64,000 nucleotides of DNA from Phaeovulum vinaykumarii (GTDB taxonomy: Bacteria > Pseudomonadota > Alphaproteobacteria > Rhodobacterales > Rhodobacteraceae): contig NZ_FTOM01000002.1 of the NCBI RefSeq assembly GCF_900156695.1, forward strand, positions 558,001 through 622,000, in the 5' to 3' direction. The position numbers were made by a program, and so were the translations under genes. Every line of letters starts with the position of its first letter. Position 1 is the first letter of the stretch. Below, in pieces: positions 10,050-22,800 of this stretch. The notes under the pieces are model-generated. The model worked only from the letters and a program-made list of their open reading frames with translations. It made no database searches and was not told the origin of the DNA.

Positions 10050-11282
10050 GTGAAACGGAACGTGCTGATCATCGGTGCGGGCGGCGTGGCCCAGGTGGTT
10101 GCGCATAAATGTGCGCAGAACAATGACATCCTGGGTGACCTGCATATTGCCTCGCGGACGATCTCCAAATGCGAGGCCATCATCGATTCGGTGCGCGCGA
10201 AGAACGCGATGAAGGTGCCGGGGCTGTTCGAGGCCCATGCCGTGGACGCGATGGAACCCAGCGCCGTTGCCGCGCTGATCCGCCAGACCGGGGCGCAGAT
10301 CGTCATCAACGTGGGCTCGGCCTTCGTCAACATGTCGGTGCTTTCGGCCTGTATCGAGACCGGCGCGGCCTACATGGACACCGCCATTCACGAAGACCCG
10401 ACCAAGATCTGTGAAGCCCCGCCGTGGTATGGCAACTACGAATGGAAGCGCCGCGAGGAATGCCGCTCGGCCGGCGTCACGGCGATCCTGGGCGTGGGCT
10501 TCGATCCGGGCGTGGTCAATGCCTATGCGCGGCTGGCCGAGGATGAATTCCTCGACACGATCGACAGCATCGACATCGTGGACATCAACGCCGGCTCGCA
10601 CGGGCGCTGGTTTGCCACCAACTTCGACCCCGAGATCAACTTCCGCGAATTCACCGGCACGGTCTGGTCCTGGCAGCAGGGCGCCTGGCAGTCGAACAAG
10701 ATGTTCGAGGTGGGCCGCGAATGGGATCTGCCCGTGGTCGGCACGCAGAAGGCCTATATGACCGGCCACGACGAGGTGCATTCGCTTTCGGCGCGCTATC
10801 CGCAGGCCGATGTGCGCTTCTGGATGGGCTTTGGCGATCATTACATCAACGTCTTCACCGTGCTGAAGAACCTTGGCCTGCTGTCCGAGCAGCCCGTGAC
10901 CACCGCCGAAGGGCTCGAGGTCGTGCCGCTCAAGGTGGTCAAGGCGGTGCTGCCCGACCCCTCGAGCCTGGCGCCCGATTACACCGGCAAGACCTGCATC
11001 GGCGATCTGGTCAAGGGCACCAAGAACGGCAAGCCGGCCGAGGTGTTCCTCTACAACGTCGCCGACCACAAGGACGCCTACAACGAGGTGGGCAGCCAGG
11101 GCATTTCCTACACTGCCGGCGTGCCGCCGGTGGCCGCCGCGATCCTGATCGCGCGCGGGGATTGGGACATCGGTCACATGGTCAATGTCGAGGAACTGCC
11201 CGTGCGCGGCTTCCTTGAACTGCTGGGCGAGATGGGCCTGCCCTCGCGCGTGCGCGACGCCGAGGGCGATCGCCCGATCTGA
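10050..11282 (+). CDS. Carboxy(nor)spermidine synthase/dehydrogenase, saccharopine dehydrogenase family
   Basis: NADPH-dependent enzyme that condenses aspartate semialdehyde with a diamine (putrescine or diaminopropane) to give carboxyspermidine or carboxynorspermidine, the NspC substrate. A Rossmann motif IIGAGGVAQ lies at residues 6-14; AAYMDTAIHEDP and the family region VLGVGFDPGVVNAYA are present. A GTG start at 10050 follows a strong aaaggag site. The length of 410 aa fits. It forms an operon with nspC that ends at the hairpin near 11310. Confidence 0.9.
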   Translation: MKRNVLIIGAGGVAQVVAHKCAQNNDILGDLHIASRTISKCEAIIDSVRAKNAMKVPGLFEAHAVDAMEPSAVAALIRQTGAQIVINVGSAFVNMSVLSACIETGAAYMDTAIHEDPTKICEAPPWYGNYEWKRREECRSAGVTAILGVGFDPGVVNAYARLAEDEFLDTIDSIDIVDINAGSHGRWFATNFDPEINFREFTGTVWSWQQGAWQSNKMFEVGREWDLPVVGTQKAYMTGHDEVHSLSARYPQADVRFWMGFGDHYINVFTVLKNLGLLSEQPVTTAEGLEVVPLKVVKAVLPDPSSLAPDYTGKTCIGDLVKGTKNGKPAEVFLYNVADHKDAYNEVGSQGISYTAGVPPVAAAILIARGDWDIGHMVNVEELPVRGFLELLGEMGLPSRVRDAEGDRPI

Positions 11283-11309
11283 GCGCGGGCGCAACGCCCG
11301 ACCCTTTCG

Positions 11310-11336
11310 ACGGGCGCCTTGCGGGGCGCCCGTTTT
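11310..11336 (+). terminator. Intrinsic terminator after the polyamine operon
   Basis: Perfect 9-bp arms ACGGGCGCC and GGCGCCCGT around a 6-nt loop, followed by TTT. It lies 28 nt past the dehydrogenase stop and before the tRNA gene. Confidence 0.8.
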
Positions 11337-11413
11337 CCGTTTCACCGCGCCCCCCATTTGCCGCGGCAAAGGCTTGACCGGGCGGCCGGTCTGCCCTAAC
11401 TGTCTGCCCGCGC

Positions 11414-11487
11414 GCGGGTATGGTGTAGTGGTAGCGCCTCAGCCTTCCAAGCTGATGGGGCGGGTTCGATTCCCGCTACCCGCTCCA
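11414..11487 (+). tRNA. tRNA-Gly (anticodon TCC)
   Basis: The cloverleaf folds by eye. The 7-bp acceptor stem is GCGGGTA/TACCCGC, the D-arm contains TAGTGGTAGC, the anticodon arm TCAGC-CTTCCAA-GCTGA carries TCC, and the T-arm contains GGTTCGATTCC. An encoded CCA end is at 11485-11487. The D-loop is short, as usual for tRNA-Gly. No integrase or direct-repeat attachment site is seen next to it. Confidence 0.97.
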
Positions 11488-11547
11488 GTCTCCTCCCGAC
11501 ATGTTCCGCGGTCCGGCGCGGTCCGCTTCACCAGCAAGGGGGGGCAC

Positions 11548-15147
<3,600 letters not shown>

Positions 15148-15177
15148 GGGGGGCGCGCACAAAGCCGCGCGCGGGCC

Positions 15178-15192
15178 GAACATTCACAGAAC
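15178..15192 (+). promoter_or_regulatory. LexA (SOS) box upstream of the UvrD-like helicase
   Basis: GAAC-N7-GAAC, exactly the alphaproteobacterial direct-repeat LexA operator (GTTC-N7-GTTC read on the other strand). It lies 41 bp before the helicase start codon, in the 86-bp gap after the oxoprolinase gene. Confidence 0.8.
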
Positions 15193-15233
15193 ATGGGCTT
15201 TCCCTCCGCCCCTGCCTTGGGTAATCTGACGCC

Positions 15234-17639
15234 ATGACCGATCCCCGCGATCCCGATTTCCCCGCACCGCCGCCGCCCGCTCCGGGCGGGGGGCTGGCTG
15301 CCCGCGCCATGGCCGCGCGCCCGATGCCGTATCTTGACGGGCTGAACCCCGCGCAGCGCGCCGCGGTCGAGGCGCTGGACGGACCCGTCTTGATGCTGGC
15401 CGGCGCCGGCACTGGCAAGACGCGCGCCCTGACCGCGCGGATCGCGCATCTTCTGGTGATGGGCAAGGCCTACCCCAGCCAGATCCTGGCCGTGACCTTC
15501 ACCAACAAGGCCGCGCGCGAGATGAAGCACCGCATCGGCGGGCTTCTGGGCGAAACCGTCGAGGGCATGCGCTGGCTGGGCACCTTTCACGCCATCTGTG
15601 TCAAGATGCTGCGCCGGCATGCCGAACTGGTGGGGCTCAAGTCGAATTTCACCATCCTCGACACTGACGACCAGATCCGCCTGCTCAAACAGGTGATCCT
15701 GGCCGCGGGCATGGATGAAAAACGCTGGCCTGCCCGCCAGTTGGCAGGCCTCATCGACGGCTGGAAGAACCGCGCGCTGGCGCCGGCGCAGGTGCGCGGG
15801 GCCGATGCCGCGGCCTTCGGCAACCGCGGATCGGAGCTTTACGCCGCCTATCAGGAACGGCTGCTGACGCTGAACGCGGTGGATTTCGGGGATCTGCTGC
15901 TGCACATGGTCACCATTCTGCGCGATCACCCCGACGTCCTGGCCGAATACCACCGCAAGCTGCGCTATATTCTGGTGGACGAGTATCAAGATACCAACGT
16001 CGCGCAATATCTCTGGCTGCGGCTGCTGGCGCAGGGGCATCGCAATGTCTGCTGCGTGGGCGACGACGACCAGTCCATCTATGGTTGGCGCGGCGCCGAG
16101 GTGGGCAACATCTTGCGGTTCGAGAAGGACTTTCCCGGCGCGCAGGTCATCCGCCTGGAACAGAACTACCGCTCGGGGCCGCATATCCTGGCCGCGGCCT
16201 CGGGGCTGATCTCGGCCAATTCCGGGCGGCTGGGCAAGACGCTCTGGACCGCCGAGACCGAGGGCGAGAAGGTCCGCCTGATCGGCCATTGGGACGGCGA
16301 CGAGGAAGCCCGCTGGATCGGCGACGAGATCGAGGCCCTGGCCCGCGGCGACCGCGCGCCGGGTCGTGTGGGGCTGGACGGCCAGGCGATCCTGGTGCGC
16401 GCCAGCCACCAGATGCGCGCCTTCGAGGACCGCTTCCTGACCATCGGCCTGCCCTATCGCGTCATCGGCGGCCCGCGCTTTTACGAACGCCTCGAGATCC
16501 GCGACGCGATGGCCTATTTCCGGCTGGCGGTCTCGCCCGCCGATGATCTGGCCTTCGATCGCATCTACAACACGCCCAAGCGCGGCCTGGGCGAGAAGGC
16601 CCGGCAGACGATCCAGCACATCGCCCGCGACGCCGGGGTCAGCCTGCTGGACGGGGCGGCGCTGGCGGTGCAATCGGGTGCGATCAAGGGCAAGGGGGCG
16701 GCGGCGCTGCGCCTTCTGGTCGAGCAGCTGGCGCGCTGGCATGCGGCGGTCCTGTCCGGGGTCTCGCATATCGAGATCGCCGAGGCGATCCTGGACGAAT
16801 CCAGCTATACCGCCATGTGGCAGGCCGATCCCGCCCCCGAGGCGGCGGGCCGGCTCGAGAACCTCAAGGAACTGATCAAGGCGCTGGAAGGTTTCGACAA
16901 TCTTCAGGGGTTTCTCGAACATGTCGCGCTGATCATGGACAACGAGACCGAGACCGACGAGGCAAAGGTCTCGATCATGACGCTGCATGCGGCCAAGGGG
17001 CTGGAGTTTCCGGTCGTGTTCCTGCCCGGCTGGGAGGACGGTCTCTTCCCCAGTCAGCGCGCGATGGACGAAAGCGGGCTGCGCGGCCTCGAGGAGGAGC
17101 GCCGCCTGGCCTATGTGGGCATCACCCGCGCCGAGCGGCTGTGCACCATCACCTTTGCCGGGAACCGCCGGCTTTACGGCCAATGGCAATCCGCGCTGCC
17201 CTCGCGCTTCATCGACGAATTGCCCGAGGATCACGTCGAGGTGCTGACCCCGCCCGGTCTCTATGGCGGGGGCTATGGGGCCGCCGGCATGGCCTTCGGG
17301 CGCGCGCTGGGCAACGCGGGCGACAGCACGCTGGAAACCCGCGCCGCGCGGGCCGATGCCTATAATTCCCCCGGCTGGCAGCGGATGGCCGGCGCCGCCG
17401 CCAAGGCCACGACGCGCCCGCTCTCCACCCCGCGCGAGGCCCGCGGCCTTGTCATCGACGCCCAGGCCGCGGCGGCCTTCGACACCGGCGCGCGGGTCTT
17501 TCACCAGAAATTCGGCTATGGCACCGTGACCGGCGCCGAGGGCGACAAGCTGTCCATCCACTTTGACAAGGCCGGCGACAAGCATGTCGTCGCGCGGTTT
17601 CTGGTGGCGGCCGAGGATGCGGGCGACGTGTCCTTCTGA
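15234..17639 (+). CDS. uvrD: UvrD/PcrA-family ATP-dependent DNA helicase
   Basis: Superfamily 1A 3'-5' helicase of nucleotide-excision and mismatch repair. Visible motifs: Q-motif-like YLDGLNPAQRAAV, Walker A AGAGTGKT at about 55-62, AVTFTNKAAREM, Walker B VDEYQDTN near residue 248, GDDDQSIYGWRGA, RLEQNYRS, TLHAAKGLEFPVVFLPG and AYVGITRA. A Pro-rich 30-residue N-terminal extension precedes the helicase core. The C-terminus has the small beta domain of UvrD/PcrA (GARVFHQKFGYGTV). It is 801 aa. The SOS box upstream supports a repair role. Confidence 0.94.
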   Translation: MTDPRDPDFPAPPPPAPGGGLAARAMAARPMPYLDGLNPAQRAAVEALDGPVLMLAGAGTGKTRALTARIAHLLVMGKAYPSQILAVTFTNKAAREMKHRIGGLLGETVEGMRWLGTFHAICVKMLRRHAELVGLKSNFTILDTDDQIRLLKQVILAAGMDEKRWPARQLAGLIDGWKNRALAPAQVRGADAAAFGNRGSELYAAYQERLLTLNAVDFGDLLLHMVTILRDHPDVLAEYHRKLRYILVDEYQDTNVAQYLWLRLLAQGHRNVCCVGDDDQSIYGWRGAEVGNILRFEKDFPGAQVIRLEQNYRSGPHILAAASGLISANSGRLGKTLWTAETEGEKVRLIGHWDGDEEARWIGDEIEALARGDRAPGRVGLDGQAILVRASHQMRAFEDRFLTIGLPYRVIGGPRFYERLEIRDAMAYFRLAVSPADDLAFDRIYNTPKRGLGEKARQTIQHIARDAGVSLLDGAALAVQSGAIKGKGAAALRLLVEQLARWHAAVLSGVSHIEIAEAILDESSYTAMWQADPAPEAAGRLENLKELIKALEGFDNLQGFLEHVALIMDNETETDEAKVSIMTLHAAKGLEFPVVFLPGWEDGLFPSQRAMDESGLRGLEEERRLAYVGITRAERLCTITFAGNRRLYGQWQSALPSRFIDELPEDHVEVLTPPGLYGGGYGAAGMAFGRALGNAGDSTLETRAARADAYNSPGWQRMAGAAAKATTRPLSTPREARGLVIDAQAAAAFDTGARVFHQKFGYGTVTGAEGDKLSIHFDKAGDKHVVARFLVAAEDAGDVSF

Positions 17640-17692
17640 GGGCGCCGCCGACCTTGCCCGTCGACCTTTCCCGCCGGGGTCCGCCGCGGCCC

Positions 17693-19621
17693 TCAGCTTG
17701 CGGCGGAGTCCTTCTTGACCTCGGCCTCGGGCGTCAGCGACCCTGACAGCGTCACCTCGCTCACCCTGTCATCCTTGTGCTGGGTGCCCTTGCGCTGCCC
17801 GCCGGGGCGAACCGCGCTCAGCGCAGTTTCCAGCTCGCGGTTCAGCGCATGGGCCAGCGCCATGTATTCGGGGTTGTCCTCGATCTTGACGCCGGGCTTC
17901 CAGACGCGGGCCAGGTCGCGCATCGCGCTCTGATCCACCTTGTCGAACAGCCGTTCGGCCTCGGCGGCCTCATAATCGCTCAGCCCGCAATGCTCGATCA
18001 CATGGCGCGCGGCGCGCAGGCTGGAATCGAAGACCTCGCGCACGATGTCGTCGGCGCCCGCGCGATACAGCTCGAACACATGCACCCGGTCGCGCGCGCG
18101 GGCCACGATGTAAAGATCGGGGCGGATGCGCCGGGCATAGGCGACAAGCTTGGTTGCCGCCTCCGCATCGCCCAGGCAGACGACCAGCACGCGCGCCGTC
18201 TCGATCCCGGCCGAGGCCAGAAGCTCGGGGCGCGTGGGGTCGCCGAAATAGGCCTTGAAACCGAAACGGCGCATCTGCTGCACGGCCTTCAGATCATGGT
18301 CCAGAACCGTGGTGCGAAAGCCCGAGACCGTGACCATCCGGTTCACCGCCTGCCCGAAACGGCCCATGCCGGCAATGATGACGGGGTGCTGTTCGTCGAT
18401 CTCGTCCTCGTCGGGCTGGGCGGTGCCGGCACGTTTCATCCGCCGCGCCAGCAGCTCGTGGGCGATGAAGAGCGCGGGCGTGATCAGCATCGACAGCGCC
18501 ACGACCAGGTTGGCCATCTGCGCGATCGAGCTGGGCAGGATGCGCTGGCCCGCGGCAAAGGCGATCAGCACGAAGGCAAACTCGCCCGCCTGTGCCAGGC
18601 CCAGCGTGAACAGCCAGCGGTCCTCGGCCTTCAGGCCGAAGGCGCGCGCCAGGATATAGAGGATCACGACCTTGATCCCGACAAGGCCCAGCACATAGAC
18701 CGGCAACAGGACCGGCGCCGCGAAGAAACCCGAGAAATCCATCCCCGCGCCGACGGTGATGAAGAAGAGGCCCAGCAGCAGGCCCTTGAAGGGCTCGATC
18801 GAGGCCTCGAGTTCGTGCTTGAATTCGCTGTCGGCCAGCATCACGCCGGCAAGGAATGTCCCCAGCGCGGGCGACAGCCCCACCATCAGCATCAGCGATG
18901 CGATCCCCACCACGATGACCAGCGCCATCGCGGTGTTGACCTCGCGCAGGCGGGCCATCTGGGCAAAGCGGAAGAGCGGCCGCACCAGGAAATGCCCGGC
19001 CAGAACCGCGCCCGCCACGGCCCCCAGCGTGACCAGCGTCACCCCCCAGGCCGGCAGGCCCTCGATCAGGTGGCCGCCGTGTTCGGCCCCGGCGACCGCG
19101 CGCGCGCCCGGCAGCGCGAGGAAGGGCAGCAGCGCCAGCATCGGGATGACGGCGATGTCCTGGGCCAGAAGCACCGAGAAGGCCGCGCGCCCGCCCGGTG
19201 TGCTCATCAGTTTCTTTTCGCTCAGCGTTTGCAGGACGATGGCGGTCGAGGACAGCGAGAAGATCATCCCCATGGCCAGCGCCGCGCGCCAGTCGGGGTT
19301 GAAGACCATGGCCGACACGAAGACCGCCGCCAGCGTGATCAGCACCTGCAACCCGCCCAGCCCGATCAGCTTGTCGCGCATGGCCCAGAGCGCGCGGGGC
19401 TCCAGCTCCAGCCCGATCAGGAACAGCATCATCACCACGCCGAATTCCGCGACATGACGCAATTCGTTCATCTCGGTGCCGACAAGGCCGAAGACCGGCC
19501 CGATCAGCAGGCCCACCACCAGATAGCCCAGCACCGAGCCCAGGCCCAACCTTTGCGCGATCGGCACCGCGACGACGATCGCCATGAGGTAGAGCGTGGC
19601 CTGGTAGAGAAAGCTGTCCAT
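17693..19621 (-). CDS. CPA2-family cation:proton antiporter (KefB/KefC-like) with RCK domain
   Basis: Inner-membrane potassium or sodium/proton antiporter. About a dozen transmembrane segments fill the first 400 residues; they include GSVLGYLVVGLLIGP, FLIGLELEP and GTFLAGVMLADSEF. A cytoplasmic TrkA-N/RCK domain with NAD motif IIAGMGRFGQ near residue 415 follows. The start at 19621 (MDSFLYQATLYLMAI) is chosen because the transmembrane region begins at once; the open frame extends 24 codons further with no such character. The C-terminal tail is charged. No kefF/kefG partner gene lies next to it. Confidence 0.9.
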   Translation of the reverse strand: MDSFLYQATLYLMAIVVAVPIAQRLGLGSVLGYLVVGLLIGPVFGLVGTEMNELRHVAEFGVVMMLFLIGLELEPRALWAMRDKLIGLGGLQVLITLAAVFVSAMVFNPDWRAALAMGMIFSLSSTAIVLQTLSEKKLMSTPGGRAAFSVLLAQDIAVIPMLALLPFLALPGARAVAGAEHGGHLIEGLPAWGVTLVTLGAVAGAVLAGHFLVRPLFRFAQMARLREVNTAMALVIVVGIASLMLMVGLSPALGTFLAGVMLADSEFKHELEASIEPFKGLLLGLFFITVGAGMDFSGFFAAPVLLPVYVLGLVGIKVVILYILARAFGLKAEDRWLFTLGLAQAGEFAFVLIAFAAGQRILPSSIAQMANLVVALSMLITPALFIAHELLARRMKRAGTAQPDEDEIDEQHPVIIAGMGRFGQAVNRMVTVSGFRTTVLDHDLKAVQQMRRFGFKAYFGDPTRPELLASAGIETARVLVVCLGDAEAATKLVAYARRIRPDLYIVARARDRVHVFELYRAGADDIVREVFDSSLRAARHVIEHCGLSDYEAAEAERLFDKVDQSAMRDLARVWKPGVKIEDNPEYMALAHALNRELETALSAVRPGGQRKGTQHKDDRVSEVTLSGSLTPEAEVKKDSAAS

Positions 19622-19839
19622 CCGTCGGGGTCCGTTCGCATGACTGGGCGACAGACAAATGCTCCGGCGCGCAGGGCAGGCCGGGAAGGGCACGGCTGTC
19701 GGGGTGCGGCGCCACCCTAGCGATCAGGCCCCGCCCCGCAAGTCGTAAACCGACGGCGATGAACCGGACGTGAACAACCGACGCGAAATCCGGCACTTGT
19801 CGGTGCCGTCGCCTGCCTTCACGCCGTCTGCGGAATGGT

Positions 19840-22800
19840 TCAGCCGCCCTCGAGAAGGCGCAGAACCACGGTGCGCCGGCCCTTCTGATAGCTCAGCTTG
19901 CCGTCGCCGATGGCCACGACCTTGCCGCCGTCCAGACTGTCGCCGACCTTGACCTTCACGAAGCGGCCGTTGGGCATGCGCACCAGCGCGCGCCGGTTCT
20001 GCGACGAGCCATAAAGCCCGATCAGGTTGATCTCGCCCAGGTCGATGCCGTTGCGCACCGTCGCTTGCCGCGCAACCGACGCCGAGGTCGGCACCTGCGG
20101 CGCCGCGCGCGTGGGTTCGGGTTCGTCGACATCCGCGCCGGCCGCAGCCGCCGGGGCCGCGGTGGCGAGCTGGGCGCGCTGACGGGCCACGGCGCTGGCA
20201 AAGCCCTGGGGCTTGTCGGGCGGCGCGGGCGAGCGTGCGACCGCCAGATCCGAGGTCGCCAGATCCGAGGCTGACCGGGCTTCGGCGCGGGCCGCTTCGG
20301 CGGCGCTGGCGGCTTCGGCGGTGGCCCGTGCGATGGCAGCGGCTGCGGCCTCGGCGGCGGCAGCTTCGCGGGCCGCGGCGGCGCGGCGTTCGATGTCGTC
20401 GGGACGTTCCCGCGGGCGCAGCATGCCCTGGGGCGGCGCCTGGATGTCTGCGGCGGGGGCGGTTTGCTCAGCGGCCCCCGCTTGGTCGGCCGCTTCGGTC
20501 TGCCCGACCGCTTCCGTCGGCGCGGCCGCTTCGCTCGGCGCTGCGGGCGTGTCGTCCGCCGCGGCGGCTGCGGCGGCGGCGATCTCTGCCGGTTTCGCCG
20601 GCGGGCGGAAGGACACCAGTTCCGGGTTCGGCGCCGCGGCATTGACCGCCTCGTTGACGATTATGGCCGGACGCGCGGGCGGGGTCAGCGGCGGACGCCC
20701 GGCAACCAGCCGGAAGGGCCCCGACGACGACAGCACCACGACCCCGTCGGCGGTGGGGGTCACCGTGCCGGGCGCGGGATAGGGGCGGGCGGTGGGCGCG
20801 TCGGCAGGGGCTTCGGTGGGCGCGGTTTCGGCCGGGCTTTCCGCCGGTGTCGCGGGGGCCGTGGCCGTTTCCGGCACGACCGGATCGGTCAGGGGCGGAT
20901 CGGTCAGGGGCGGCAGCGTCGGCAGACCCGCCACGATCACCGGCGCGGCACTGTCGTCGGCGGCCGGAACATCGGGCGCGGGCGCCGCGGGGGCTGTTTC
21001 GGCGATGGGGGCGGGGCCTTCCCCAAGAGTGGGGGCCCCAGGCGCGGGGGGCCCAAGGGCGGGGGCGATGCCGGCAGGGTCATTCGGGGCGTCGGCGGCC
21101 ATCTCCCGCGGCGTGTCGCCGGTGGCCGCGGGCGGGCTGTCGGCTTCGGGCGCGGGCAGGGTCGCGGCAACGGGATCGGAGCCGGGCGCGTCCTGCGGCG
21201 TGTCGATGACGGTCGACCACACCAGCACGATGGCGAAGAAGGCCAGAAGCCCGCCCGACAGCTTGAGCGCCAGAAGCGGATTGCGGGTCTTCTCGGCGCC
21301 GCTGGGCTGGCGTCGCCAGCCGAAGGGGCCGGTCGCAGGTTGGGTCGCGGCGGTCTTCGGCGGGCGCCGTCTGTCGGCGCCATCGCGCGGCGGGGCCGAG
21401 GCGGGCGGGGCGGCGCCCTTCCCGCGGCGCTCCGAGATCCGGCGCAGCTGAGCCTTTGCGCGCGCGCCGCCCTTGCGCCCCAGATCAAGGGCGATCTGCG
21501 CGCCCATGCCGGTGCCGCGCAGGAGGGTGAAGCGGGCCTGATCGGCGATCTTGCGCGCCGTCTCGCGCGCGGCGTCCAGCGCCGAGGGCTGCGGCGGCAG
21601 CGGCGCGCCAAAGCCCTGCGGGCTGCGCGGCTTGAGCGGCGGTAGCCGGCGCGGTTCGCTGCCCGCGCCATGACGTTGCAGCCGCGGAATGCCGTCCTGT
21701 GTGGCGGGCGCTGCGGGCGCGGAAGCGGCGCCTGGCTGCGGGGCGCCGGGCGGGGCATCGGCCTTTTCGGCGCCGGGCGGCAGCGGCTGTGCCTTGCCAC
21801 CGGGGGCCGCCGGTGTGTCGGCAGCGGGCGCTGTCGGGGGCAGGTCCGTGGGCGGGGGCAGGTCCGTGGGCGGGGGCAGGTCCGTGGGCGAGGTCAGATC
21901 TGCGGGCGGGATCGTGCGTTCGGTCTCGGGCGCACGGCGCAGCCGGGGTTCGCTGCGCTCGGGGACTTGGCCTGCGGGCACCTTGAGCCGCGCTGCGGTT
22001 GGCCCCGCCCCGCGGTGCGGCGGGGCAGCTTCGGGCGCGCGCGCCTCGGGGGGCCGGGACAGGCGGCCGCTCTCCGAACCCGAGGGCCCGCGCGACAAGG
22101 GGGCTTTGGCGGCCGCCTGCGGGGCGTTCGTGTCCAGTTCGGGGGGCAGCGCGACAAAGCTGTCGGTGCCCTTGACCAGATCGCCGGTCTCGGGCCAGGG
22201 CGCCGGATCGGCCGGTGCCTCGGGCGATGGCGCGGGGGGCGGCAGCGGGGCGGCTTTCTCGGGCGCGGCCTCGGGGCTGTCCTCGACCGGCGCCGGGGGC
22301 TGTGCCCGCTGCTCGGCCTCCGGATCGGGATCAAGGCGGGTGTCGACTTGGGCGTCTTCGGCGACAACCGGCGGCGCGGTGTCGGATGGGCTGTCCGCCG
22401 CGGGCGGGGTGTCGAGCATTGCCTCGGGGGGCGCATCGGTGACGGCGATGTCTTCCGCGCGATCCTCGGGCGCTGGCGGCGGGGCAGGCTGCGCCGCTTC
22501 CGCAGCGGGCGGTTCGGCAGCGGTCGGTTCGACGGGGGCCGGGTCCAGCGGGGCAGGCGTGCGCGGCGGGGGCGCCTGCTCTGTGACGGCGGGCGCGTCC
22601 TGCGGGGCAGCTTCGTCCTGCGGGGCCGGCGGGTCTTGCGGGGCGGCGGTGGGCGCGGCGTCCTTGGGCGGGGCGATGTCTCCCGCCGGGTCCGTGATCG
22701 GCGCATCAGCGGGCGCGGGCGCGTCGGAGGCGATCTCCGTATCCCCGGCCTCCGTATCCGCGGTCTCCGTGTGTGCGGTCTCTTCGGAGAGAGGGCCCTG

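Noticed and set aside
11414-11487. tRNA-Gly as an integration site for a mobile element
   Set aside because: No integrase, no repeat of the tRNA 3' end and no change in gene character on either side.
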